A stretch of DNA of 64,000 nucleotides from NCBI RefSeq assembly GCF_020889685.1, contig NZ_JACMYO010000014.1, positions 1 to 64,000 on the forward strand. Reading direction: 5' to 3'. Shown here piece after piece: positions 7,440 to 14,657 of the stretch. The notes below the pieces were generated by a model. It searched no databases, was not told the DNA's origin, and saw only the letters and a program-made list of their open reading frames with translations. The DNA comes from Bradyrhizobium oropedii (GTDB lineage: Bacteria > Pseudomonadota > Alphaproteobacteria > Rhizobiales > Xanthobacteraceae). How positions within the stretch are numbered: the first letter of the stretch is position 1; every line of letters begins with the position of its first letter. The position numbers and the translations under genes were made by a program.

Positions 7440-9332
7440 ATGGCCTTCTATGTCGTCCAGTTCCTGACCGGTCTTGCCAGCGCGGCGTCGCTGTTCCTGG
7501 TCGCTTCGGGTCTGTCGATCATCTTCGGCGTGACGCGGATCGTGAACTTCGCGCATGGCGCGTTCTACATGCTCGGCGCCTATGTCGCCTTCACGCTGAC
7601 CGAGCGCTTCTCCGGTGCGTTCGGCTTCTGGGGCGGCATCATTGTCGCGGCGCTGGCGGTTGCTGCGATCGGCGTGCTGGTCGAGATGGTGCTGCTGCGC
7701 CGGATTTACCATTCGCCCGAGCTGTTCCAGCTGCTCGCGACCTTCGGCCTCACGCTGATGGTCGAGGACCTGGTGGTGCTGATCTGGGGCCCGGACGATC
7801 TGGTCGGCCGCCGCGCGCCAGGCTTCAAGGGCGCGATCGAATTCTTCGGCCAGAATATTCCGAGCTATGATCTGTTCCTGATCGCGCTCGGGCCGGTCGT
7901 GCTCGGCGTGCTCTGGCTCTTGTTCCAGCGCACCCGCTGGGGCGTGCTGGTGCGCGCTGCGACGCAGGACCGCGACATGGTCGCAGCACTCGGCGTCAAT
8001 CAGAAATGGCTGTTCACCAGCGTGTTCGCGCTCGGCGTCTTCCTCGCCGCGCTCGGCGGCGCGCTGCAGATTCCGCGCGATGCGGTCAATCATGCGATGG
8101 ACCTGCGCGTCATCGTCGAGGTGTTCGTCGTGGTCGTGATCGGCGGCCTCGGCAGCATCATCGGCGCGTTCGTCGCGGCCGTGCTGGTGTCGGAGCTCAA
8201 CGCCTTCGGCATCCTGATCTTCCCGAAGATCTCCATCATTCTGGTGTTCCTGGTGATGGCGGTGGTGCTGATCGTCCGTCCCTGGGGCTTGTTCGGCAAG
8301 CCGGAGGCGCCCGCCCGGCGCACGCCGGGCCTGACGGTCAATCCCTGGCGGCCGCTGACGACGAATGAACGGCTCGCGGCGATTGCCGTGCTCGTGGTCG
8401 CGGCGGCGCTGCCCTTCGTCGCCGGCAATTACGTGCTCACCGTCGGCTCGGAGATCGCGATCTTCGTGATCTTCGCGGTCAGCCTGCATTTCCTGATGTC
8501 GGTCGGCGGCCTCGCCTCGTTCGGCCACGCGGCCTATTTCGGCCTCGGCGCTTATGGCGTGGCGCTGCTCGCCAAGATGGCGGGCCTGCCGATGATCGCC
8601 TGCCTGCTGCTCGGTCCGCTGCTCGGGCTATTGGGCGCGGCCGTGTTCGGCTTCTTTGCGGTGCAGCTCTCGGGCGTCTATTTCGCGATGCTGACCTTGG
8701 CCTTTGCCCAGATCGTCTGGTCGATCGCATTTCAATGGGTGTCGGTCACCGGCGGCGACAACGGCATCCTCGGCGTCTGGCCGGAAAAATGGGCGGCGAG
8801 CCCGTCGCATTTCTACTGGCTGTCGCTCGGCATTGCCGCGCTCGCGGTCGTGATCCTCCGCATCATCGTGTTCTCGCCGTTCGGGTTTGCGCTGCGGGCC
8901 ACGCGCGACTCGCCGCTGCGCGGCGAAGCCATCGGCATCAACGGCAAGCGCATCCAGTGGACAGCCTTTGTGATCGCGGGCACGGTCGCCGGCCTCGCCG
9001 GCGCGCTGTTCGCCTACCTCAAGGGCAGCGTGTTCCCCGACAATATGGGCATCTCGCTGTCGGTCGATGCGCTTGTCATGGTGCTGCTCGGTGGCGTCGA
9101 GACGGTGTCGGGCGCGGTGGTCGGCGCCATCGTCTACAAGGCGCTCAACATCTGGCTGGTTAGCCAGACCGATCTCTCCAAGCTCGTGCTCGGTGGCTTC
9201 GTCGTGCTGATTGTGGTCGCGTTCCCCAAGGGCATCGTCGGCACGCTGGAAGCATTCGTGCATCGCCGCCGCAAATCATCGTCATCGGCGTCGTCGCCCT
9301 TGCTGACCTCCCGCATCGAGAGCGCCGAATGA
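7440..9332 (+). CDS. Fused LivH-LivM-type permease of ABC transporter
   Basis: The 630-residue protein contains two complete branched-chain-type permease units in one chain. A LivH-like half runs from residue 1 to about 285 (motifs GLSIIFGVTRIVNFAHG and VVVIGGLGSIIGAF). A LivM-like half runs from about 305 to the end (GGLASFGHAAYFGLGAYG and GVYFAMLTLAFAQIVW). Both halves are rich in transmembrane helices, and the linker is Pro/Arg-rich around residue 285. In most systems, including the one at 25221-27076 in this window, the two units are separate genes. The stop codon overlaps the start of the next ATPase gene (ATGA). Confidence 0.93.
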   Translation: MAFYVVQFLTGLASAASLFLVASGLSIIFGVTRIVNFAHGAFYMLGAYVAFTLTERFSGAFGFWGGIIVAALAVAAIGVLVEMVLLRRIYHSPELFQLLATFGLTLMVEDLVVLIWGPDDLVGRRAPGFKGAIEFFGQNIPSYDLFLIALGPVVLGVLWLLFQRTRWGVLVRAATQDRDMVAALGVNQKWLFTSVFALGVFLAALGGALQIPRDAVNHAMDLRVIVEVFVVVVIGGLGSIIGAFVAAVLVSELNAFGILIFPKISIILVFLVMAVVLIVRPWGLFGKPEAPARRTPGLTVNPWRPLTTNERLAAIAVLVVAAALPFVAGNYVLTVGSEIAIFVIFAVSLHFLMSVGGLASFGHAAYFGLGAYGVALLAKMAGLPMIACLLLGPLLGLLGAAVFGFFAVQLSGVYFAMLTLAFAQIVWSIAFQWVSVTGGDNGILGVWPEKWAASPSHFYWLSLGIAALAVVILRIIVFSPFGFALRATRDSPLRGEAIGINGKRIQWTAFVIAGTVAGLAGALFAYLKGSVFPDNMGISLSVDALVMVLLGGVETVSGAVVGAIVYKALNIWLVSQTDLSKLVLGGFVVLIVVAFPKGIVGTLEAFVHRRRKSSSSASSPLLTSRIESAE

Positions 9333-10120
9333 GCATGGTCCCCACATTGCTGTCGGTCGAGGGGCTGACAAAATCCTATGGCGGCGTGCACGCGGTGCGC
9401 GGCGTCTCCTTCGAACTGCGCGCCGGCGAGATCCTGGCGCTGATCGGTCCGAACGGCGCGGGCAAGAGCACTTGCTTCGACATGCTCAACGGCCAGAACA
9501 TTCCGGATAGCGGCCGTATCCGCGTGCTGGGCGCGGAGACCACCGGCAAGAAGCCGCGCGTGATCTGGCGCATGGGGGTGGGCCGCACCTTCCAGATCGC
9601 CGCGACATTCCCGACCATGACGGTGCGCGAGAACGTGCAGGTCGCGCTGGTCTCGCATGGCGCGCAATTGTTCAATCTGTGGGCCTCGACCGCGCGCCAG
9701 GCGCGCGATGAGGCGGGACGGCTGCTCGACCTGGTCGGCATGGGCGCCTATGCAGAGCGGCCCTGCGGCGAACTCGCCTATGGCGACGTCAAGCGGCTGG
9801 AGCTTGCGATCGCGCTCGCCAACCAGCCGAAGCTGCTGCTGATGGACGAGCCGACCGCCGGCATGGCGCCGCGCGAGCGTGTCGAGCTGATGCGGCTGAC
9901 GGCGCGGATCGCGCGCGAGCAGTCGATTGGTGTTCTGTTCACCGAGCACGACATGGACGTGGTGTTCGAGCATGCCGATCGTATCCTGGTGCTCAATCGC
10001 GGCACCTTGATCGCCGAAGGCTCACCCGAGGAAGTGCGCGGCAATACGCAGGTGCGGGCGATCTATCTCGGCGAAGGCCTGCTCTATGACGCCCGACACC
10101 GCGAGGGAGCATCCGCATGA
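9329..10120 (+). CDS. LivG-type ABC transporter ATP-binding protein
   Basis: This 263-residue ATPase has a Walker A at GPNGAGKST, a LivG-style signature LAYGDVKRLELAIALA, and a Walker B at LLLMDEPTAGM. It energises the fused permease encoded just upstream. Starts at 9329 (MSMVP) and 9335 (MVP) are both possible; I chose the first because it makes the ATGA overlap with the permease stop. It overlaps the next ATPase gene by four bases. LivG and LivF subunits form the heterodimeric motor of this importer type. Confidence 0.93.
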   Translation: MSMVPTLLSVEGLTKSYGGVHAVRGVSFELRAGEILALIGPNGAGKSTCFDMLNGQNIPDSGRIRVLGAETTGKKPRVIWRMGVGRTFQIAATFPTMTVRENVQVALVSHGAQLFNLWASTARQARDEAGRLLDLVGMGAYAERPCGELAYGDVKRLELAIALANQPKLLLMDEPTAGMAPRERVELMRLTARIAREQSIGVLFTEHDMDVVFEHADRILVLNRGTLIAEGSPEEVRGNTQVRAIYLGEGLLYDARHREGASA

Positions 10121-10821
10121 AGCTCACGGTGAATGACCTCAACAGCTTCTACGGCCCGGCGCATATCCTGTTCGATATCGCGCTCGAGGTCGGCGAGGGC
10201 GAAGTCGTCGCGCTGCTCGGCCGCAACGGCGCCGGCAAGTCGACCACGTTCCGCTCCATCGTCGGCCTGGTCGAGAATCGTTCGGGGCGTGTGATGTTCG
10301 AGGGCAGGGACGTCTCCGAGCTGCCGACGCATGCGATCGTGCGCGGCGGGCTCGGCTATGTGCCGGAGGAGCGGCGCATCTTCACTAACCTGACGGTCGA
10401 GGAAAATCTCGAGGTCGGCCGCCAGCCGAAGCGGGCTGGCGCGCCGCAATGGGACCGCGACAAACTGTTTAAGCTGTTCCCGAACCTCGGTGAGATGCGC
10501 GGCCGGCCCGGTGGACGCATGAGCGGCGGCGAGCAGCAGATGCTGACGATCGCGCGCACGCTGATGGGCAACCCGTCGCTGGTGCTGCTGGATGAGCCCT
10601 CGGAGGGCCTGTCGCCGAAGATCGTCGAGCAGATGGTCGATGCGATCCTGGCGATGAAGAAAGAGGGCGTCAGCATCGTCGTGTCAGAGCAGAATTTGCA
10701 TTTCGCCCGGCTGATCTCGGATCGCGCCTATATCATCGAGCGCGGCCGGATCTGTTTTGGCGGCACCATGGCGGAACTCGATGCGCGTCCGGATATCCGC
10801 GACGCGCATCTGTCGCTGTAA
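10117..10821 (+). CDS. LivF-type ABC transporter ATP-binding protein
   Basis: This 234-residue ATPase has a Walker A at GRNGAGKST, the signature MSGGEQQMLTIARTL and a Walker B at LVLLDEPSEGLS. It is the second motor subunit of the importer encoded from 6038. Its start overlaps the LivG stop (ATGA) and its stop lies 15 bases before the MarR regulator gene. The family is usually 230-250 residues, so the gene is full length. Confidence 0.93.
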   Translation: MKLTVNDLNSFYGPAHILFDIALEVGEGEVVALLGRNGAGKSTTFRSIVGLVENRSGRVMFEGRDVSELPTHAIVRGGLGYVPEERRIFTNLTVEENLEVGRQPKRAGAPQWDRDKLFKLFPNLGEMRGRPGGRMSGGEQQMLTIARTLMGNPSLVLLDEPSEGLSPKIVEQMVDAILAMKKEGVSIVVSEQNLHFARLISDRAYIIERGRICFGGTMAELDARPDIRDAHLSL

Positions 10822-10836
10822 CGGCGAGGTGGGACG

Positions 10837-11292
10837 ATGGCGAGGAGTGCTGCACAGAAGCGAAGCGTCAAGGCGGCCAAGCCGGGTTACGTGCTGGATG
10901 ACCAGATCGGCTTCATCCTGCGCCAGGTGTCGCAGCGCCACGCCGTGATCTTCGCCCGCGAGATCGGCATCAATTTAACGCCGACGCAGTGGGCGGCGCT
11001 GTCGAAGCTGTCGGAGGTCGGCGCGTGTTCGCAGAACCAATTGGGGCGACTGACCTCGATGGACGTCGCGACCATCAAGGGCGTGATCGACCGCCTGACC
11101 GCGCGCGGCCTGACCGAGACCGCGCCCGATCCTGACGACGGCCGAAGGCTGCTGGTCAGCCTCACCCGCGCCGGCCAGCAGCTGGCCGACAAGGCCGCGC
11201 CGAATGCGCTCGTGATCTCAAGGGAGACGCTGTCGCCGCTCGACGCCAAGGAGCGCGAGACGCTGATGGCGCTGCTCGGGAAGCTGCGGTGA
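10837..11292 (+). CDS. MarR-family regulator, NicR/BpsR-like
   Basis: The 151-residue winged-helix protein has its DNA-binding region around residues 50-105, with TPTQWAALSKL, GACSQNQLGRLTSMDV and IKGVIDRLTARGL. These stretches closely resemble the NicR and BpsR repressors of nicotinate catabolism in Pseudomonas and Bordetella, which respond to 6-hydroxynicotinate. It is the last gene of the operon starting at 3055, so it would be expressed with its own target genes. GTATAC-centred palindromes lie on all promoters of this region and are the likely binding sites. The match is by motif recognition, not alignment; ligand and sites are inferred. Confidence 0.85.
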   Translation: MARSAAQKRSVKAAKPGYVLDDQIGFILRQVSQRHAVIFAREIGINLTPTQWAALSKLSEVGACSQNQLGRLTSMDVATIKGVIDRLTARGLTETAPDPDDGRRLLVSLTRAGQQLADKAAPNALVISRETLSPLDAKERETLMALLGKLR

Positions 11293-11303
11293 TTCCAAAT
11301 CCA

Positions 11304-11420
11304 TTACCGTTACCCTGAGGAGCCGCGCGAAGCGCGGCGTCTCGAAGGGTCGACGGCTCGGCTTTGGCCGCGGGCCGTTCACCCTTCGAGGCTCGCTCCG
11401 CTCGCACCTCAGGGTGACGG
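11304..11420. repeat. Intergenic inverted repeat between convergent genes
   Basis: Outer arms ACCCTGAGG (11312-11320) and CCTCAGGGT (11407-11415) enclose inner complementary pieces CGAAGGGT and ACCCTTCG. The element lies between the stop codons of the MarR gene and the enamidase gene, so it may form a terminator for both. A diverged copy is present at 23508-23603, which marks it as a dispersed repeat family. Confidence 0.8.
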
Positions 11421-11433
11421 ATATTCTATCGAA

Positions 11434-12630
11434 CTACTTCGCCATGATCTCCGGCACTTTCCCCGCTGGCGGGGTGTTGCGGCTGCGCTGGGTGCGGACG
11501 ATGCCGTCGATGATGGTCATGCCGATGCCGGGGAGATCGCCGAGCTGAACGCTTTCCAGGATGTTCTTGCCCGGCGAGTGCTGCGCCCTGTCCATCAGCA
11601 CGAAATCGGCGGAGCGGCCCACCTCGATCAGGCCGCAATCGAGCTCGCGCATCCGCGCGGTGTTGCCGGTCGCAAGGCAGAACGCTAGTTCGGCGGGCAG
11701 CTCGCCGAGCGAGGACAACAGCGAGACCATGCGCAGAATGCCGAGCGGCTGCACGCCGGAGCCGGCCGGCGCATCGGTGCCGAGGATGACGCGGTGCAGA
11801 TCGCCCATCTCGCGCGCAGTGCGCAGCGTGAACAGCGCCGAACGCTCATTGCCGTTATGCACCAACTCGAGCCCGCGCTTGCAGCCCTCGCAGATGCAGC
11901 GGATCTGGTCGTCCGGCAGGGCGGTGTGGCCGCCATTGATGTGGCCGACCACGTCGGTGTCGGCCTCCAGCACCACGTCCTTGTCGATCAGGCCGGAACC
12001 GGGAATCGAAGGTCCGCCGGTGTGGATCGTGCTTTGAATGCCGTATTTGCGCGCCCAGCCGACCATTTTCCGCGCCGTCGGCCCGTCCTTGACGCCACCG
12101 AGCCCGACCTCGCCGAGCAGCTTGACGCCGGCGGCGGCCATTTCCTTGAAATCGTCCTCGACCATCTCGCATTCGATGACGGGCGCGCCGGCATGCACCT
12201 TGACGCCGCCCGGCCGCAGCGTCCAGAACGCGCGCTGCGCGAAGATCGCCATCGCCTTGACGCCGACCACGTCGCGCGGACGGCCGGGCATGTGGACCTC
12301 GCCGGCGGAGATCATCGTGGTGACGCCGCCATGCAGATAGCTGTCGATCCAGTTGATCTGGTTCTGCCGCGGCGTCCAGTCGCCGGCGACGGGATGGACG
12401 TGGCTGTCGATCAGGCCGGGCGCGACCGTCGTTCCCATGGCATCGACGATCGTGGTGGCGCCTTCGGTGTCGACGTCCTTGAGGCGGCCGATCGCTGTAA
12501 TCTTGCCGTTCTCGGCGACGATGGTATCGGCATCCAGAATTGGTCGTTCCAAGGCTCCCGACAGCAATAGCCCGATATTGCGGATCACCAGCTTGCTGGG
12601 GCCGGTGGCCTGGGGCGCGTCGTGAGCCAT
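11434..12630 (-). CDS. Enamidase homologue (amidohydrolase family)
   Basis: The 398-residue protein belongs to the amidohydrolase superfamily and strongly resembles E. barkeri enamidase, a Fe-Zn enzyme that opens 1,4,5,6-tetrahydro-6-oxonicotinate to ammonia and 2-formylglutarate. Metal-site motifs are visible: HVH (H77, H79), GEVGLGG with its glutamate, HTGGPSIPGS, HINGG and GTDAPAG. The C-terminal SRNTPPAGK also matches my memory of the enamidase. The start ATG at 12630 follows GAAGGA, while an earlier in-frame start at 12699 lacks support. The gene diverges from the ferredoxin reductase across a double operator. Together with the reductase at 3055 it forms the reductive ring-opening part of the pathway. 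Confidence 0.87.
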   Translation of the reverse strand: MAHDAPQATGPSKLVIRNIGLLLSGALERPILDADTIVAENGKITAIGRLKDVDTEGATTIVDAMGTTVAPGLIDSHVHPVAGDWTPRQNQINWIDSYLHGGVTTMISAGEVHMPGRPRDVVGVKAMAIFAQRAFWTLRPGGVKVHAGAPVIECEMVEDDFKEMAAAGVKLLGEVGLGGVKDGPTARKMVGWARKYGIQSTIHTGGPSIPGSGLIDKDVVLEADTDVVGHINGGHTALPDDQIRCICEGCKRGLELVHNGNERSALFTLRTAREMGDLHRVILGTDAPAGSGVQPLGILRMVSLLSSLGELPAELAFCLATGNTARMRELDCGLIEVGRSADFVLMDRAQHSPGKNILESVQLGDLPGIGMTIIDGIVRTQRSRNTPPAGKVPEIMAK

Positions 12631-12683
12631 GGGTGTTTTCCTTCTGTTTTCTTTCCGAAATTGCCCGGGAATTTGAGCCCGGC

Positions 12684-12754
12684 TTGACTTTTGGATCAAG
12701 TCGGATTATTCGTTTGTATACGAATGATCGTATACAAACGATCCGGCCGGTCAA
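12684..12754. promoter_or_regulatory. Divergent promoters sharing a double MarR-type operator O3
   Basis: A 30-bp inverted repeat at 12711-12740 has 13-bp perfect arms (CGTTTGTATACGA and its complement) around a 4-base centre. It contains two GTATAC cores, at 12716-12721 and 12730-12735, 14 bp apart. A plus-strand promoter reads TTGACT (12684-12689), 17 bases, then TATTCG. A minus-strand promoter reads TTGACC (12754-12749), 16 bases, then TACGAT (12732-12727), which lies within the operator. One binding event could therefore silence both the enamidase and the ferredoxin reductase genes. The repeats are seen directly; the promoter boxes are inferred. Confidence 0.75.
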
Positions 12755-12802
12755 CAGGGTTCAAGTCCTTCCCCGCCGCAGCACAAATCAGGGATTGGTG
12801 CG

Positions 12803-13576
12803 ATGAGCAATTTCAACCAGGAAAGCGTCCTCAGCGTTCATCACTGGACCGACACGCTGTTCTCCTTCAAAACCACGCGCAATCCGTCGTTCCGTTTCCG
12901 CAACGGTGAGTTCACCATGATCGGGCTCAAGGTCGGCGAGAAGCCGCTGCTGCGCGCCTACAGTGTCGCCAGCGCGAATTACGAGGACACGCTCGAGTTC
13001 TTCTCGATCAAGGTTCCGGACGGCCCGCTGACTTCGCGCCTCCAGCATCTGAAGGAAGGCGACGAGATCATCGTCAGCCGCAAGGCCACCGGCACGCTGG
13101 TCATCGACAACCTCGAGGACGGCCGCAACCTCTACCTGATCGGCACCGGCACCGGCCTCGCGCCGTTCCTCAGCGTGATCAAGGATCCCGAGACCTACGA
13201 CCGCTTCGAGAAGGTCGTGCTGCTGCACGGTTGCCGCCGCGTCAAGGAGCTCGCCTATGGCGAGATGATCACCGAGAAGCTGCCGCAGGACGAACTGATC
13301 GGCGAGCTGGTGCGCGATCAGCTGGTCTACTATCCGACCGTGACGCGCGATCCGTTCCGCAACCGCGGCCGCATCACCGATCTCATCACCTCGGGCAAGC
13401 TGTTCGCCGATATCGGCCTGCCGGCGCTCGATGCCGCGCATGACCGCGTCATGATCTGCGGCTCGCCGGCGCTGGTCGCCGACACCCGCACGTTGCTCAA
13501 TGGCCGCGGCTTCGTCGAGGGCAATCACGGCGAGCCCGCGCAGTTCGTGGTCGAGAAGGCGTTCGCCGAGCGCTGA
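12803..13576 (+). CDS. fpr: Ferredoxin--NADP reductase
   Basis: This 257-residue flavoprotein moves electrons between NADPH and ferredoxin. The FAD motif RAYSVAS lies near residue 52, the NADP-binding GTGTGLAPFLSV near residue 115, and the C-terminus ends in the family-typical VEKAFAER. Its position, divergent from the enamidase gene and under the shared operator, suggests a dedicated supply of reduced ferredoxin for the 6-hydroxynicotinate reductase. No ferredoxin gene is seen nearby, so a general cellular ferredoxin would be needed. AGGGA precedes the ATG. Confidence 0.92.
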   Translation: MSNFNQESVLSVHHWTDTLFSFKTTRNPSFRFRNGEFTMIGLKVGEKPLLRAYSVASANYEDTLEFFSIKVPDGPLTSRLQHLKEGDEIIVSRKATGTLVIDNLEDGRNLYLIGTGTGLAPFLSVIKDPETYDRFEKVVLLHGCRRVKELAYGEMITEKLPQDELIGELVRDQLVYYPTVTRDPFRNRGRITDLITSGKLFADIGLPALDAAHDRVMICGSPALVADTRTLLNGRGFVEGNHGEPAQFVVEKAFAER

Positions 13577-13599
13577 ATCTTCGCGCTGACCTCCAGCCC

Positions 13600-13724
13600 C
13601 GTCATTGCGAAGAGTTCGCGACAAAATTGCGCAGTAATTTTGTCACCGAAGCGAGGAAGCAATCCATCTTCCGGTACAGCCGGGAGTAATGGATTGCTTC
13701 GCGTCGCCTGCGACGGGCTGATGT
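13600..13724. repeat. Dispersed intergenic repeat (CGTCATTGCGA family), copy 1
   Basis: The region starts with GTCATTGCGAAGAG and contains GAAGCAATCCATCTTCC and the complementary ATGGATTGCTTCGC. A shorter copy with the same core arms lies at 23654-23739. It sits between the ferredoxin reductase stop and the soxA fragment stop, close to the deletion scar, and may have served as a recombination site. This copy carries an extra internal hairpin, AAAATTGCG ... AATTTTGTC. Confidence 0.75.
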
Positions 13725-13725
13725 G

Positions 13726-14118
13726 CTAAGGTCGGACGGCCGGCGTCTCGACCGGCATGCCGCGCGCCCGCGACATCAGATAGAGCTCGAGCTCGACCAG
13801 CTCGGGCGAACCGTAATCGTAGGCCTGCGCGCGGATGCCGGTGATGCAGGCGCGCAGCCGCCGCTGCAACGATCCGAGCGACTGCCATTCCAGCCGGTAT
13901 AGTGGATAGCCGGTCGGCTGCGCTTGCGTGATCGCGCTGCCCGCGAGCTTCTTGTCCCAATTATCATCGTGGCAGTTCGCACAGGCCAGATTGAGCTGGC
14001 CCTGCCGCTGCATGAACAGCGCGTGGCCCTTTTCGACGAACGGCGCCAGCTCCGGATCGTCGCCGGCTGCGATCGGCACGCCGCGCGATTGCTGTGCAAC
14101 ATAGGCTGATAGCGCCAT
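13726..14118 (-). pseudogene. soxA: soxA 3' fragment (diheme cytochrome of thiosulfate oxidation), 5' end lost
   Basis: About 130 residues match the C-terminal half of SoxA, which with SoxX starts periplasmic thiosulfate oxidation. The heme motif CANCH, then WDKKLAGSAITQAQPTGYP, RLEWQSLGSLQRRLRACITG (with the conserved cysteine) and ELELYLMSRARGMPVETPA are all SoxA features. The N-terminal part, including any signal peptide, is missing, so the product could not be exported. At its 5' edge the sequence runs directly into a truncated 2Fe-2S subunit gene at about 14117. No other sox gene is visible in the window. I read it as a remnant of a lost sox operon. Confidence 0.85.
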
Positions 14119-14503
14119 TGGTGATGGCGTCGTTGATGTCGTCGTCTGATGGCTTCGGGTTTTCCTTCAGCAGCGCCGCCACCGCCATGATCATGCCGCT
14201 CTGGCAATAGCCGCATTGCGGCACGTCGCTGGCGATCCAGGCGAGCTGCACCTTGTGCATCACGCCGCCCGCCGCGAGACCTTCGATGGTGGTGATCTCC
14301 TTGCCGGCCGCTTCGTTCACCGTGATGCCGCAGGAGCGTATCGCGACGCCGTCGACATGCACGGTGCAGGCGCCGCATTGTGCAATGCCGCAGCCGTATT
14401 TGGTCCCCGTCAATCCGACATTCTCGCGAATCGCCCACAGCAGTGGCGTGTCGTCCTCGACGTCTACATTGATTGTCTTGCCGTCGATTTTGAGGTTTGC
14501 CAT
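14117..14503 (-). pseudogene. Truncated 2Fe-2S subunit gene of a second molybdenum hydroxylase (IorA-like)
   Basis: Residues 1-129 match isoquinoline oxidoreductase-type 2Fe-2S subunits. The first cluster ligands are present (C38, C43, C46, C58, motif GCGIAQCGAC), and so is the first half of the second cluster (C97, C100, CGYC). The expected CRC pair after DDDINDAITN is missing: from codon 129 the DNA is soxA sequence, read out of frame. The protein would therefore lack part of its second cluster and its C-terminal helix. No large subunit gene follows. The start ATG 14503 is preceded by a GGGGAAAGCG stretch. The simplest reading is a deletion that fused two unrelated genes. Confidence 0.85.
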
Positions 14504-14657
14504 CGCTTTCCCCTGAATGGTCCAATCCTCCGATTGGACTTCGGTGCGATGTTGGCCTCGAAACTGGAACGGTTCAAATCAAGAATATGCGCTTGCGGCG
14601 CGGAAGAAAGTTGATGGCGCGGTGTATGGTCGCGCCCCTGCGCGCGTTACATGCCTG

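Noticed and set aside
13726..14503. A genuine fusion protein of a 2Fe-2S subunit and a cytochrome
   Set aside because: The two parts are in different frames at the joint, the second Fe-S cluster is incomplete, and the cytochrome part lacks an export signal.
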